From positions 381,310 through 445,309 of the forward strand of contig NZ_JARKMY010000010.1 of assembly GCF_029360725.1 (NCBI RefSeq): a stretch of 64,000 nt of DNA, written 5' to 3'. The notes below the pieces were generated by a model. The model was not told the origin of the DNA, ran no database searches, and was given only the letters and a program-made list of their open reading frames with translations. Numbering within the stretch: position 1 is the stretch's first letter; each line of letters starts with the position of its first letter. Both the position numbers and the translations under genes were made by a program. This stretch comes from Chryseolinea sp. H1M3-3. Lineage in GTDB: Bacteria > Bacteroidota > Bacteroidia > Cytophagales > Cyclobacteriaceae. Of the stretch, positions 55,225 through 64,000 are shown piece by piece.

Positions 55225-56169
55225 ATGGATTTATCTCATACTGTTAAAAAGTCGCAAGATGGTTTAGGCAGAGACATTACCACAGACAACTGCAACAATC
55301 CCATTATCAGGCATAAGTTTACAGCAGATCCAACGGCGATTGTTTATCGAGATACGCTCTACTTATATACGGGTCGCGATGAAGCGCCGGAAGACCAGGC
55401 CAAGTATGTGATGAATGAATGGTTGTGCTTTTCATCCCAGGACCTTTGTACCTGGACGGAACATACAAACATATTAAAACCGGTAGACTTCACGTGGGCA
55501 AGCGGCGATGCCTATGCCTCAAAAGTGATACAACATGAAAAGAAATTTCTCTGGTATGTTGCCGTAACGCATCGAACGATACCCGGTAAAGCAATCGGTG
55601 TCGCGGTTTCTGATAATCCGGATGGCCCTTTTACAGATGCAATAGGGGCTGCGCTGATCACCAACGACATGATCGGCGCATCACCCGACAGCAAAGACAA
55701 TCTGGACCCAACGGTAATCATAGACGATGATGGATTTGGTCATATGTATTGGGGAAACTCTCAATGTTACTATGCCCGCGTGAAAAAAAGTATGACGGAA
55801 CTCGACGGCCCGATACACAAAATCGACCTTCCGGGATTTACAGAAGGCGCAAACATCCATCGACGTAACCAATGGTATTACTTATCCTACGGTTACGGCT
55901 TTCCTGAAAAAGTAGCTTATGTAATGAGCAGGAAACCTGAAGGTCCTTGGGAATTTAAAGGTATCCTCAATGAAATCCCAGGCAACTGCATGACGAATCG
56001 GCCCTGCATGATTGAATTTAAGGGGAGATGGTATTTTATTTACCATAACGGGGCGCTTCCAACCGGAGGAAGTCACAGGAGATCCGTTTGCATGGATTAC
56101 CTTTATTATAATGAAGATGATACCATCAAAAGAATTATCATGACTTCCGAAGGTGTGAAGGCTTTGTGA
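55225..56169 (+). CDS. Glycoside hydrolase family 43-like protein
   Basis: A 314-residue five-bladed propeller enzyme. The three catalytic acids fit the family: the base Asp35 in KFTADPTAIVYRD, the pKa-tuning Asp161 in DNLDPTVIIDDDG, and the acid Glu207 in GFTEGANIHRRN. Other blocks are EWLCFSSQDLCTWTEH and YYLSYGYGFPEKVAYV, followed by GPWEFKGIL. GH43 enzymes remove arabinose or xylose, or related residues, from plant polymers. There is no signal peptide from the start at 55225, which would place it in the cytoplasm. The specificity is not predictable here. Confidence 0.85.
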   Translation: MDLSHTVKKSQDGLGRDITTDNCNNPIIRHKFTADPTAIVYRDTLYLYTGRDEAPEDQAKYVMNEWLCFSSQDLCTWTEHTNILKPVDFTWASGDAYASKVIQHEKKFLWYVAVTHRTIPGKAIGVAVSDNPDGPFTDAIGAALITNDMIGASPDSKDNLDPTVIIDDDGFGHMYWGNSQCYYARVKKSMTELDGPIHKIDLPGFTEGANIHRRNQWYYLSYGYGFPEKVAYVMSRKPEGPWEFKGILNEIPGNCMTNRPCMIEFKGRWYFIYHNGALPTGGSHRRSVCMDYLYYNEDDTIKRIIMTSEGVKAL

Positions 56170-56199
56170 ACTTGTCTTCAAAAGTAAATGATGGCACTG

Positions 56200-56946
56200 T
56201 TACTTTGTCTCGGCAGCAGTTTGTTCCGGCGAAGTAACACCCGGAGGAAGTTCGACCAACGAAAAATTCCTAAAGTGAATTTTTGCACCTTCCGATTCAA
56301 GGCATAGGTAACCTTTTTTCTGCGACGACCTGCTGATGCCATTCACAAATTTACCATTCACAGATAGCTTGATGACCCCGTCAACACAAACCACATCGTA
56401 GGTATTCCATTCCCCCCGACCTTTGCAGCGATTTTCAATCGACTTGCTGCGTGTACCTCTTGGGTTATCAGGAGTAGTGTCCACGCCACCGACACCAAAA
56501 AGCTCACCGTGTACATAGGCTATTGGAGGAACTGCCCCATCCCGAACGTTGAGCTTTACCCAATCCAGCTCGAGCATTTGTACTTCAACACCATCGGGCA
56601 GCCGGCTTTTTTCGTCCGGAACGGCGCTGCTCCAAACAAATACACCGGAGTTTCCTCCCGGTTCCATGTGCTTCCATTCGACATGCATGACAAAATTTTC
56701 ATATTGCTTTTCACTTCGCATCACACCAATTGGTTGCCCTGAACATATCAGTTCATCCTTTTTCAACGTCCACGTGTTTGCATCGGTATTCACATTAATC
56801 CATCGCATGGGCGTTTGCTGTTTCTTATTTGCAAAAAAGTTATCAGCGCTTGACTCTGCACCAAATTCTATGTGCTTTTTTTGCGCATACAACGGCGGCA
56901 CCATACACAGCGCAACAAGAAAAAACAAAACGTGTGTGACAGTCAT
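56200..56946 (-). CDS. Exported DUF1080 (3-keto-disaccharide hydrolase-like) protein
   Basis: A 248-residue protein with a signal peptide ([22 protein letters not shown]). The DUF1080 jelly-roll is seen in [64 protein letters not shown] and [17 protein letters not shown] (short parts). Some members cleave 3-keto-glycosides by lyase or hydrolase action. It lies 27 bases downstream of a Tat-exported Gfo/Idh/MocA oxidoreductase on the same strand. That neighbour could make the 3-keto sugar, which suggests a two-step periplasmic pathway; this is inference. Confidence 0.85.
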   Translation of the reverse strand: MTVTHVLFFLVALCMVPPLYAQKKHIEFGAESSADNFFANKKQQTPMRWINVNTDANTWTLKKDELICSGQPIGVMRSEKQYENFVMHVEWKHMEPGGNSGVFVWSSAVPDEKSRLPDGVEVQMLELDWVKLNVRDGAVPPIAYVHGELFGVGGVDTTPDNPRGTRSKSIENRCKGRGEWNTYDVVCVDGVIKLSVNGKFVNGISRSSQKKGYLCLESEGAKIHFRNFSLVELPPGVTSPEQTAAETK

Positions 56947-56973
56947 TCAAATCGGATTTGGTGTAAACGAATA

Positions 56974-58284
56974 TTAGAGAACTTGTGTGATACCAGGAAT
57001 TGCGATATCAGGACTTTTGTGTTTAAGATTCCAGTTATACTCGTCGATAGCCGGACCTAATACCTGAGTTGAGTTAAGGGCGTCATTCCACGAAAGCGTC
57101 TGCCCGCTATATGCGACCATCCTTCCGAGAATGGCAACCATCGTACTGTTCGCCATTCTTTCCCCGTCGTTCATAGGTTTAGCGTTTCTGATGGAAGCAA
57201 AGAATTCGTCGTGCTGTGTCTGGTAAGGATTGTTTTTTTCTCCATCGTAAATCCATTTATTTTTTCCGGTGATCTCGTGTGCCCACTTCCCCATATTGGC
57301 GTATGCGTTGCCTAAAGTTCCCGTAATCTCAACTGTATTCCGGTTAGAGCAACCCGGCTGCTGCCTGCTGAAACTAAATGCACGAACATTATTGTCATAT
57401 TCAAATTCGATCGCAAAATGATCAAAAATATTCCCATACTTTGGGTCGACCCGCACTTGCCGGCCTCCGGTTCCTGTTGCCCTGGCCGGAACTTTATCAC
57501 CCATCGCCCACGTCATGAGATCCAGGCTGTGAACGATCATCTCCACGAGATAATCTCCCGACAACCAATTTTGATAGTACCAGTTACGCATTTGATATTC
57601 CATGTCCGTCCAGGAAGATTGGCGTGGATGATACCATAGGTCGCCACCATTTCTGGTAGATGATACCGATACAACGTCACCGATAGCACCATTAAGTATT
57701 TTATCAAACAAAGCGCGTTTCGAGTAATCGTACCGGAAGGTAAAGCCTGATACAAGCGAGAGTTTTTTTGCTTTTGCTTTTTTAGCAGCGTCAAGGACTT
57801 TACGTACGCCAGGAGCGTCTACTGCAACTGGTTTTTCACAAAACACATGTTTACCTGCCTCAATGGCTGCAATCAGATGATCGGGCCTGAATGCTGGCGG
57901 TGTTGCCAGCAGTACGACATCTACCCCCGACTCGATAACTTTTCGGTAAGCATCGAATCCAACAAACTTATTTGCTTTGTCAACTTTCATTTTGGCGGGC
58001 ACTTCTTCCAGTAACGCTGCGTGAGATTCCTCAAGACGATCAGCAAATACATCGCCCATCGCTGTAAGAAGAACATCACCATCGGCTTGGAGCGCTTGTG
58101 CAGCGGCACCTGTTCCCCGGCCTCCACATCCGATCAATCCAACTTTTAATGTGTTAGCTCCCGAAGATGCGTAACTATTAGCTGGTAAGCCCAGGTTTAA
58201 TGCCATTGTGCCTCCCACTACTGCTGCGCCCGAGGACTCAAGAAATTTCCGGCGGTTAATTCTTTCTGATTCGTTTAGTTTCAT
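56974..58284 (-). CDS. Tat-exported Gfo/Idh/MocA-family oxidoreductase
   Basis: A 436-residue enzyme from the start at 58284 (MKLNESERINRRKFLESSG). The twin-arginine motif RRKFL and the following hydrophobic stretch form a Tat signal; the frame from 58323 would bury it. The NAD(P)-binding motif GLIGCGGRGTGAA lies near residue 50, and the conserved lysine in EKPVAVD near 153. The C-terminal alpha/beta domain includes GDYLVEMIVHSLDLMTWAMG. It probably oxidises sugars with a bound cofactor in the periplasm. In related systems such enzymes make 3-keto sugars for DUF1080 proteins, and one follows here. Confidence 0.9.
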   Translation of the reverse strand: MKLNESERINRRKFLESSGAAVVGGTMALNLGLPANSYASSGANTLKVGLIGCGGRGTGAAAQALQADGDVLLTAMGDVFADRLEESHAALLEEVPAKMKVDKANKFVGFDAYRKVIESGVDVVLLATPPAFRPDHLIAAIEAGKHVFCEKPVAVDAPGVRKVLDAAKKAKAKKLSLVSGFTFRYDYSKRALFDKILNGAIGDVVSVSSTRNGGDLWYHPRQSSWTDMEYQMRNWYYQNWLSGDYLVEMIVHSLDLMTWAMGDKVPARATGTGGRQVRVDPKYGNIFDHFAIEFEYDNNVRAFSFSRQQPGCSNRNTVEITGTLGNAYANMGKWAHEITGKNKWIYDGEKNNPYQTQHDEFFASIRNAKPMNDGERMANSTMVAILGRMVAYSGQTLSWNDALNSTQVLGPAIDEYNWNLKHKSPDIAIPGITQVL

Positions 58285-58544
58285 AGCGACTCCATTATGA
58301 ATTTTGGCTCCTGAATATAACACTTGGATTTCAATTCCTTGACCTGCCCTTCCAGGTTTGCTATGATGAACTAATGAAGCAAGCAGGAATAACGATGCTC
58401 TTCATTTCGCACATCCAGATTATTTTTTTATTCGGCAGGTTAACAAGCCGATCCAGCCGCAACATAACACACACTTGTGTTTGCTGTTTGGTTTACCGCT
58501 TATCAGCTTGACTTGATTGATCTTCTTTTAAGTATTTTGCGTCC

Positions 58545-59237
58545 ATGAGTAACGCAGTAATGATTAAAAAAACAACATTAGATTTTCTTAAAAAATTGTC
58601 GGCCAACAACGACCGCGATTGGTTTTTGCAGCATAAGGTGCAATACGACCGGGCCAAGGAGAATGCAGAAGATTTCGTGGATGCGCTCATCACGAAAATG
58701 AATCAACATGATGATATTGAAACACCATCAGCGAAGAAAAGTCTTTACCGTATCTACAATGATGTTCGCTTTTCAAAAGATAAGTCGCCCTACAGTCCGC
58801 GGTTTGCCGGTTATCTTAAACGCAGGAAACCGGCCTTGCGCGGTGGTTATTACTTTTGGATCAGGCCAGGTGGTTCCAGAATAGGATGTGGTTTTATTTA
58901 TCCTGTTGGTATGGATCTGCAACGAATCCGGCAGGATATTGATCTTAATTATGAGGATTGGTACAAGTTGTTAAAATCGAAAAGCATCGTCAGGAACTAT
59001 GGCGCCATGCAAGGTGATAAAGTTGCGACTGTGCCACGTGGATTTCAAAAAGATCACCCTGCTATCGACTTGTTGCGTTTCAAACAGTTTTGGTTTGAAA
59101 AAAACTTTACCGATCGTGACGTACTCGCCGATAATTTTTTGCATGAGGTCAATAGCAGCTTCAAAGCGATTCGGCCATTTTTTAATTACATGAGCGATGT
59201 ATTGGGCACCAACGCAAATGGTGAGCCGCTAGGGTAG
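58545..59237 (+). CDS. DUF2461-domain protein
   Basis: A 230-residue cytoplasmic protein of the TIGR02453 type. Blocks include LDFLKKLSANNDRDWFLQHK, DFVDALITKMNQHDDI, SLYRIYNDVRFSKDKSPYSPRFAGYLKR, and GGYYFWIRPGGSRIGCGFIYP (short parts quoted). The family is common in Bacteroidota and plants, and its function is unknown. It stands alone on the plus strand between minus-strand genes and is convergent with the aldo/keto reductase gene. Confidence 0.85.
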   Translation: MSNAVMIKKTTLDFLKKLSANNDRDWFLQHKVQYDRAKENAEDFVDALITKMNQHDDIETPSAKKSLYRIYNDVRFSKDKSPYSPRFAGYLKRRKPALRGGYYFWIRPGGSRIGCGFIYPVGMDLQRIRQDIDLNYEDWYKLLKSKSIVRNYGAMQGDKVATVPRGFQKDHPAIDLLRFKQFWFEKNFTDRDVLADNFLHEVNSSFKAIRPFFNYMSDVLGTNANGEPLG

Positions 59238-59401
59238 TTTTATCATTTACTGAAACAGACTTCGATTCAGTGGCGGGAAAAATTTCCTCGATGCAACGCT
59301 ATGGGTATTGCAAATCGATCGTGCTAGTATAAAAGCTGTTTCTTCACGCTTATACTTGCAGCAAAGCTCCGTCTTGAAATAGCGTGAAATGTGTCCGCTA
59401 A

Positions 59402-60448
59402 TCATCTTCCACTGTACAAATCGGGAGCAGCATGCAACATTGGAAACTGTCGTTGATGCCAATACGGATACGCAGGAAATGTTTCGCTTACCTCGTCAAG
59501 TGACTTGACTTGATCAAGAGTCAAATTCCAGCCTACGGCATCAAGGTTTTGCTTAAGTTGTTTCTCGTTTCTTGCACCAAAAATGATATTGGAAACTGTG
59601 GGCCGTTGCAAAAGCCAGTTGAGCGATATTTGAGCGACACTTTTTCCGGTTTCGTTTGATATCGCATCCAATCTATCAATGATCCTATACAACCGTTCAT
59701 TATCGATGGTATCTGCTGGTACGGGACTTCCACCCTGCGCTACTCTGGCATCTTGTGGTATCGGTTGATTTCTGCGATACTTCCCGCTTAACAAACCACT
59801 TGCCAATGGGCTCCACACAATCGTTCCTATTTTTTGGTCAATGGCCAACGGCATGAGTTCCCATTCAAAATCACGGTTAACCAAAGAATAGTAGGCCTGA
59901 TGTGCAATGTACTTCGACCATCCATAACGCTCCGAAACTGATAGCGATTTCATTAAGTGCCATCCTGAAAAATTCGAACATGCGATGTAACGAACTTTTC
60001 CAGTCTGCACCAAATGATCCAATGCTTTCAACGTTTCGTCTATCGGTGTGTTAGCATCAAATCCATGCATGTGGTAGATGTCGATATATTCCGTGCCGAG
60101 GCGGCGAAGACTATCCTCACAACTTTTTATCACGTGCAATCGGGAAGATCCATAATCATTCACCTGGTCGGACATGGGAAAAGTCGCCTTGGTAGAAATC
60201 AGTATTTTATTACGCAATCCTGAAATTGCTTTGCCTAAGATTTCTTCTGCCATTCCAAATGAGTACACATTTGCAGTGTCGAAAAGATTTACGCCTGCAT
60301 CGAGGCAAAGGTTTACCATGTGGGTTGCTTCGTTCACTTCTGTATTACCCCATGCTTTAAAAAAATTGCTTCCTCCCCCAAATGTTCCTGTACCAAAACT
60401 TAATACAGGAACTCTTAAACCTGAATTTCCCAACTGTCTGTGTTCCAT
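59402..60448 (-). CDS. Aldo/keto reductase
   Basis: A 348-residue (beta/alpha)8-barrel oxidoreductase. It starts MEHRQLGNSGLRVPVLSFG. The catalytic tetrad can be assigned to Asp and Tyr in LFDTANVYSFGMAEEILG (about 56-73), Lys in ILISTKATFP (about 86), and His in IYHMHGFDANT (about 126). The NADPH site is suggested by GTIVWSPLASGLLSGKYR and NIIFGARNEKQL. It has no signal peptide, so it works in the cytoplasm and reduces carbonyls of sugars or other aldehydes. It could act on keto-sugars released by the neighbouring exported enzymes, but this is inference. Confidence 0.92.
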   Translation of the reverse strand: MEHRQLGNSGLRVPVLSFGTGTFGGGSNFFKAWGNTEVNEATHMVNLCLDAGVNLFDTANVYSFGMAEEILGKAISGLRNKILISTKATFPMSDQVNDYGSSRLHVIKSCEDSLRRLGTEYIDIYHMHGFDANTPIDETLKALDHLVQTGKVRYIACSNFSGWHLMKSLSVSERYGWSKYIAHQAYYSLVNRDFEWELMPLAIDQKIGTIVWSPLASGLLSGKYRRNQPIPQDARVAQGGSPVPADTIDNERLYRIIDRLDAISNETGKSVAQISLNWLLQRPTVSNIIFGARNEKQLKQNLDAVGWNLTLDQVKSLDEVSETFPAYPYWHQRQFPMLHAAPDLYSGR

Positions 60449-60689
60449 GTTCAGTAATTTATTTTCTGTTCGTCGGCTATTATTTAATTACGTAACTCTC
60501 TTGGTTATTAAAAGTTGAACAGAAATTGATTTTTTCGAAAATTAAACTGCGAATTTCTGTTAAACATTGCAGGAGATCCCTTCGGTATACGAGACGTACC
60601 ATTCGATCCGCTAATATTCACTACGTTGTTATCTATCCATGCGGGCTGTATTGTAGCAACCAGTCACCGTCCGATTTCCCTGCGTTCAA

Positions 60690-62444
60690 TCATAGCTGCG
60701 ATCGCACGGCCTGCACTTCTTCTGCAGAGACCGGCGTTCCGCCGTGATTCATTCTGGTGCGTATATAGGTGAGAATTTCAGCTACCTGTTCATCACTTAA
60801 AAAAGCATGCGCAGGCATAACACCATCGTAAGATTTTCCTCTGACCTTAATCGGACCCGACATCCCTTTCAGTACGAGTTCGATTAATCTCGTTTTAGAA
60901 CCACCAACCCATTCAGAACCAAATAAGGGTGGAAACCGGTTTCCGTCGCCTTGTCCTTGAGGGAGATGACACGAAGCACAGTAGCGGGTGTACGCAATGG
61001 CGCCAGCTGGTTGCTTTCCTCTTAACAGGTTGTCTTTGTCTTCGTCGGGTGTCTTGATGTTGGTACGAGTTTTACGCTGCTCCATCCCGGCAAGCGCCTT
61101 CTCGCCAAACGCTTGCTTGTCACCCTTGAACATAACGCGCCAGATTTTGCCACTAACACTTTCTGTGATATACAATGAACCGTCGGGCCCCATGGCAAGT
61201 CCCATGGGACGAGCCTTCGCATCGAAGACATTTTCGATTGTATCCAGTTGTGCGAACCCGTCAGCAAATACTTCCCATGGGCCGGAAGGCTTACCTCCAC
61301 TGAAAGGCACAAACGCCACGAAGTATCCCGCCTGCGGATAGGGTGCCCGTATGGTAGATCCATGGAAAGCAATGAAGGCGCCATTTTTATAGCGCGCGGG
61401 AAACTGATCGCCCTTATAAAAAAGGAGATCGTTGGGTGCAAAGTGTCCGGGAAATCCAATAAGCGGCATAGCAACTGTATCAGCACCATCGTCCTTTTTA
61501 CCATCTCCCCCATATTCCGGATTCAGCACTTTCTTATTCTGCAGTTGATCGTAGTAGTAATAAGGCCAACCGCCGTTTGTTCCTTCCGTCACCCGGAAGA
61601 ATTCCTCCGAGGGGAGTAAAGCACTCTGATAGGCAGAATAGAAGTTTGGCCATGTGCGAAAAAAGTCATCCCGACCATGTTGGAGTGCGAATAGATTTCC
61701 ATCGTCGAAATTCCAGTCCATAGCCACAACGCTGCGTATACCGGTAGCGTATCTTTTGCCGTCTGTTTGTAGCTGTCCTGGTTTATTAGCATCAAATTGC
61801 CAGATACCACCGTGGAGCTCAAGTTCGGGACACGGAAATTTTCCAGGCGATCCGGGTACCCTGTTCTCGACCTGGCACATGTCGCCGGGCGCACCAAAAC
61901 CCACATATACATGTCCCTTGTCATCAAACGTGATAGCTTTTGTGATGTGTTCTGTTCTATAAGAACGGCTGCGGTAGTCGTCAATTACGATAGCCTCGGT
62001 CGTAGTATCGGGTAATAGCTGTTCGGGGATAAGTTTGTTCCTGTATACGATCCCCGTTGTGCTAAAGTAAATATATCCATTATAAATGCGCATAGCGGTG
62101 CCGTAAGATCCTGGATCCGCGTAAGTCCCAAAATATTTAATGATATCTGCTTTACCATCGCCCGTCGTGTCACGAAGGGCTACTGAACCACCCGCAGTTG
62201 TTACTGCCCGAAGTTTTACATAAATATCACCATTTTCGTTAACTGCAAGATGTCTTGCGCGGCCAATGCTGTCTGCTACGACCACGGCTTCAAATCCGTC
62301 GGGCAGTGCAAGCTTTCCATTGTCCGGATCGCCTTTGGGAAGGACCGTTTCCTTTGATGAGCATTGACAGCAAAGGACGACCATAATAATACCCGCGCCA
62401 ACGGTGGCCATACGCGAAATTCTCTCAAATAATTGTCTCTTCAT
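60690..62444 (-). CDS. Soluble glucose dehydrogenase-like (PQQ-type) lipoprotein fused to cytochrome c
   Basis: A 584-residue lipoprotein with the signal MKRQLFERIS and a lipobox in VVLCCQC near residue 28. Residues about 45-440 look like the six-bladed propeller of sorbosone or soluble glucose dehydrogenases (ARHLAVNENGDIYVKL, HVYVGFGAPGDMC, YATGIRSVVAMDWN, GPDGSLYITESVSGKIW). A cytochrome c domain follows with heme motif CASCH at 489-493 and the probable axial Met543 in GVMPAH. The protein likely oxidises a sugar with PQQ in the periplasm and passes electrons to its own heme. It is the second heme-bearing protein of the window. Confidence 0.9.
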   Translation of the reverse strand: MKRQLFERISRMATVGAGIIMVVLCCQCSSKETVLPKGDPDNGKLALPDGFEAVVVADSIGRARHLAVNENGDIYVKLRAVTTAGGSVALRDTTGDGKADIIKYFGTYADPGSYGTAMRIYNGYIYFSTTGIVYRNKLIPEQLLPDTTTEAIVIDDYRSRSYRTEHITKAITFDDKGHVYVGFGAPGDMCQVENRVPGSPGKFPCPELELHGGIWQFDANKPGQLQTDGKRYATGIRSVVAMDWNFDDGNLFALQHGRDDFFRTWPNFYSAYQSALLPSEEFFRVTEGTNGGWPYYYYDQLQNKKVLNPEYGGDGKKDDGADTVAMPLIGFPGHFAPNDLLFYKGDQFPARYKNGAFIAFHGSTIRAPYPQAGYFVAFVPFSGGKPSGPWEVFADGFAQLDTIENVFDAKARPMGLAMGPDGSLYITESVSGKIWRVMFKGDKQAFGEKALAGMEQRKTRTNIKTPDEDKDNLLRGKQPAGAIAYTRYCASCHLPQGQGDGNRFPPLFGSEWVGGSKTRLIELVLKGMSGPIKVRGKSYDGVMPAHAFLSDEQVAEILTYIRTRMNHGGTPVSAEEVQAVRSQL

Positions 62445-62486
62445 AAACTTCGGAGTGTTCTTAATTCAGTCAGCATTAAACTTTTC

Positions 62487-63695
62487 CTATCCTTTAGTAG
62501 CTTTTTCCAGCTCCTCTGCAATTCTGTCCGCCACAATTTGATCTTCTCCCGCCTGTAACATAAACACCGTAACCTTCACGGCATCTTTGTCTTCCCATGA
62601 AACTACTTCAATAGAGGGCGACCCATCGCGCAGTCGTTTGCCTAACGCTTCTCCTGTAAGTGTCGTCAGATCAGGGTTCCATGAAATCTTCAATGATGGT
62701 GTGTGATTGGCAACGGGTGGCACAATCACTTCAGTTTTTACGCCTTTTACTTTCTTTACCGTCTTATCGATGAGCGCAATCTTTTGCTCCCACGCTTTCC
62801 ATTCTTTCGCGTGATCGAGTTTGACATACCGATCAAGCGCTGCATACATACCAATGATCTCTTCCTTGTTCACCTTTTGACCTCTAGCAATACCCGAACG
62901 AGGCGGAGCATTTAAACGGGCGGCTGCAATCAGATCTTTTTTACCCATCAATATGCCTGCGCTCTGAGGTCCAAGGAGTGCTTTACCACCGGAAATGCAC
63001 ACGAGATCAAATCCCATTTCGTTGAATCGCCACAAATTTTCAACTGGCGGGACATCTGCAGCAATATCAATTATCGTGGGAATACCAAGCGCTTTACCAA
63101 GGCTTAACCACGCTTCATGTTTGATTGCTCCAACAGACGCTTCCCGATTAAGAAACCAGAGGCAGGCAGTTCTTTCATTCACGGCGTTCTGCAGTTCCTC
63201 CGTTGTCTCGACCATTACAATCTTTACCCCGGTGTTGGTTAGCGCCATGTGATATCCATTTGCGTGTGCCTTTTGAACGATCACCTCCGACTTCATACCT
63301 GATGCCTCCGGAAAAGGAAGCAAGGCTACCTTTTTATCATCCATTCCCGTAAGAATGCCAGCCATGCCGAGAACCATGGCAGACCAACATCCTGCGGTGA
63401 CCATGGCAGCTTCTGCCTTACAGATTTTTGCAATCTGTTGTCCCACCTTGTCTTGCACGTCGTCGAGCAGTGCAAATTGTTTGGCGCTTACGCGAATGGC
63501 GTCAACAACCTCCGGCGGCATAAGGGAGGCCGTCATGAATGTATATGTGCCTGCTGCGTTTATAAATACACGAATACCAAGCTCTTTAAAGAAGTCGCGT
63601 TCGGCTGGCAATGATGGAGCGGCGCCCATTGACACCGTTGAGACACCCATCAGCGGAAGGAGTGTAATACCTTTAACTAAATCTCTTCGGTTCAT
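62487..63695 (-). CDS. Exported SelA-like PLP-dependent enzyme
   Basis: A 402-residue fold-type I PLP enzyme related to SelA and to aminotransferase class V. The PLP lysine is K238 in CISGGKALLGPQSAG. The PLP-phosphate region is around MVTAGCWSAM and the cofactor aspartate in IIDIAADVPP. The N-terminus MNRRDLVKGITLLPLMGVST has RR followed by a hydrophobic stretch, a Tat-like signal, so a PLP enzyme folded in the cytoplasm may be exported. Relatives in this branch include ammonia-lyases of amino sugars. The substrate here is unknown. The gene lies 42 bases before the dehydrogenase gene on the same strand. Confidence 0.85.
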   Translation of the reverse strand: MNRRDLVKGITLLPLMGVSTVSMGAAPSLPAERDFFKELGIRVFINAAGTYTFMTASLMPPEVVDAIRVSAKQFALLDDVQDKVGQQIAKICKAEAAMVTAGCWSAMVLGMAGILTGMDDKKVALLPFPEASGMKSEVIVQKAHANGYHMALTNTGVKIVMVETTEELQNAVNERTACLWFLNREASVGAIKHEAWLSLGKALGIPTIIDIAADVPPVENLWRFNEMGFDLVCISGGKALLGPQSAGILMGKKDLIAAARLNAPPRSGIARGQKVNKEEIIGMYAALDRYVKLDHAKEWKAWEQKIALIDKTVKKVKGVKTEVIVPPVANHTPSLKISWNPDLTTLTGEALGKRLRDGSPSIEVVSWEDKDAVKVTVFMLQAGEDQIVADRIAEELEKATKG

Positions 63696-63767
63696 ATGGA
63701 TGACAAGTTTGTTTTATAATAATTGATGACCAGCGTAGTTGAATAAGTTGCTCTTTAATGCTGACCA

Positions 63768-64000
63768 TCATTTAAAATTTAGCATTCCAAAATATTCCGG
63801 CAAATGAAAGTTAGGCTCCGGATTAGATACCGGCGACCAGGTGTAATAATGTGGATTGCTGGTACTGCTTCCGGTCTTATAAAAATTGGCTCGCCATGTC
63901 ACACCCGGTTGAGGCATCGAGACGGTAGTGAATTGTTTTAGTATTTCAAGTGGAATGCGACATTCTACTGTCCAGGTAATTTCTTTTGTGATTTCAGGAT
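63768..64000 (-). CDS. CBM9-like carbohydrate-binding protein, 5' end missing
   Basis: The last 76 residues of a protein that continues past the right edge. They read EITWTVECRIPLEILKQF, then VTWRANFYKTG and NPHYYTWSPV, ending NFHLPEYFGMLNF. The pattern WRANFYK...W.P...NFHxPExFG is typical of the CBM9-like family found in exported Bacteroidota proteins that bind sugars. The signal peptide and N-terminal part are outside the window. It is the upstream neighbour of the SelA-like gene on the same strand and may belong to the same transcript. Confidence 0.8.
   Translation of the reverse strand, partial: PEITKEITWTVECRIPLEILKQFTTVSMPQPGVTWRANFYKTGSSTSNPHYYTWSPVSNPEPNFHLPEYFGMLNFK

Noticed and set aside
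61022-61513. 163-codon frame inside the dehydrogenase gene, same strand
   Set aside because: Alternate frame of a well-supported gene, with unnatural composition.
1-64000. CRISPR array, rRNA genes, complete tRNA genes, insertion sequences
   Set aside because: I looked for regular spaced repeats, rRNA-like stretches, full cloverleafs and transposase motifs and found none. Only two tRNA relics are supported.

Overview
The window looks like part of the chromosome of a soil or freshwater Bacteroidota, probably of the Cytophagales (Chryseolinea/Ohtaekwangia-like). The placement rests on family content, not on a search: a SusC/SusD pair with a hybrid two-component regulator, a protein with a type IX secretion (T9SS) C-terminal domain, a 287-residue RpoD of the short Bacteroidota type, LytS/LytTR two-component genes, many lipoproteins, and weak Shine-Dalgarno signals.

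Region by region. (1) 1-11464, plus strand: the right part of an exopolysaccharide or capsule cluster. It holds three asparagine-synthetase-like amidotransferases (the first cut by the window edge), a methyltransferase, a GT4 glycosyltransferase, a PaaK/CapK-like adenylate-forming enzyme, an unrecognised alpha/alpha-toroid protein, a WecG/TagA glycosyltransferase and a UDP-GlcNAc 2-epimerase. (2) 11506-14914: an orphan ParB-domain protein, an unknown 145-residue protein, about 1.2 kb without genes that holds a decayed tRNA fragment, and an RpoD-family sigma factor. (3) 15003-25060: mixed genes, including a large lipoprotein with a c-type heme motif, a retropepsin-like lipoprotein, a LytTR regulator with its LytS kinase, a cupin, a pyridoxamine-oxidase-like protein, an HELGH protein, a second decayed tRNA, YdeI, and a divergent DoxX/HxlR pair around a palindromic operator. 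(4) 25231-36069: a polysaccharide utilization locus with GH30, SusD, SusC and a hybrid two-component sensor. A strong hairpin with a T-run separates susD from the GH30 gene. (5) 36247-36515: a cluster of short palindromes.

(6) 36936-43730, minus strand: a complete ebo operon in the order eboA-eboB-eboC-eboD-eboE-eboF. Related clusters elsewhere are linked to moving a metabolite precursor into the periplasm, but no scytonemin-type biosynthesis gene is visible here. (7) 44194-53888: an AraC regulator with two NTF2-like proteins, a 1019-residue T9SS-targeted esterase with a duplicated 200-residue module, a soluble multi-PAS histidine kinase, and an ArsR plus AHSA1 pair with a repeated operator. 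(8) 54394-64000: exported sugar-oxidation functions, namely a GH43-like protein, a DUF1080 protein, a Tat-type Gfo/Idh/MocA oxidoreductase, an aldo/keto reductase, a soluble glucose dehydrogenase-like lipoprotein fused to cytochrome c, a Tat-type SelA-like PLP enzyme, and a CBM9-like protein cut by the right edge. The DUF1080 and Gfo/Idh pair fits a periplasmic 3-keto-glycoside route.

The points most worth following are the ebo operon with unknown cargo, the amidotransferase-rich polysaccharide cluster with its PaaK/toroid pair, the exported 3-keto-sugar genes, the palindrome cluster, and the duplicated module of the esterase. Start codons were moved inward from the longest reading frame where the family N-terminus, a signal peptide or an overlap made this clearly better.
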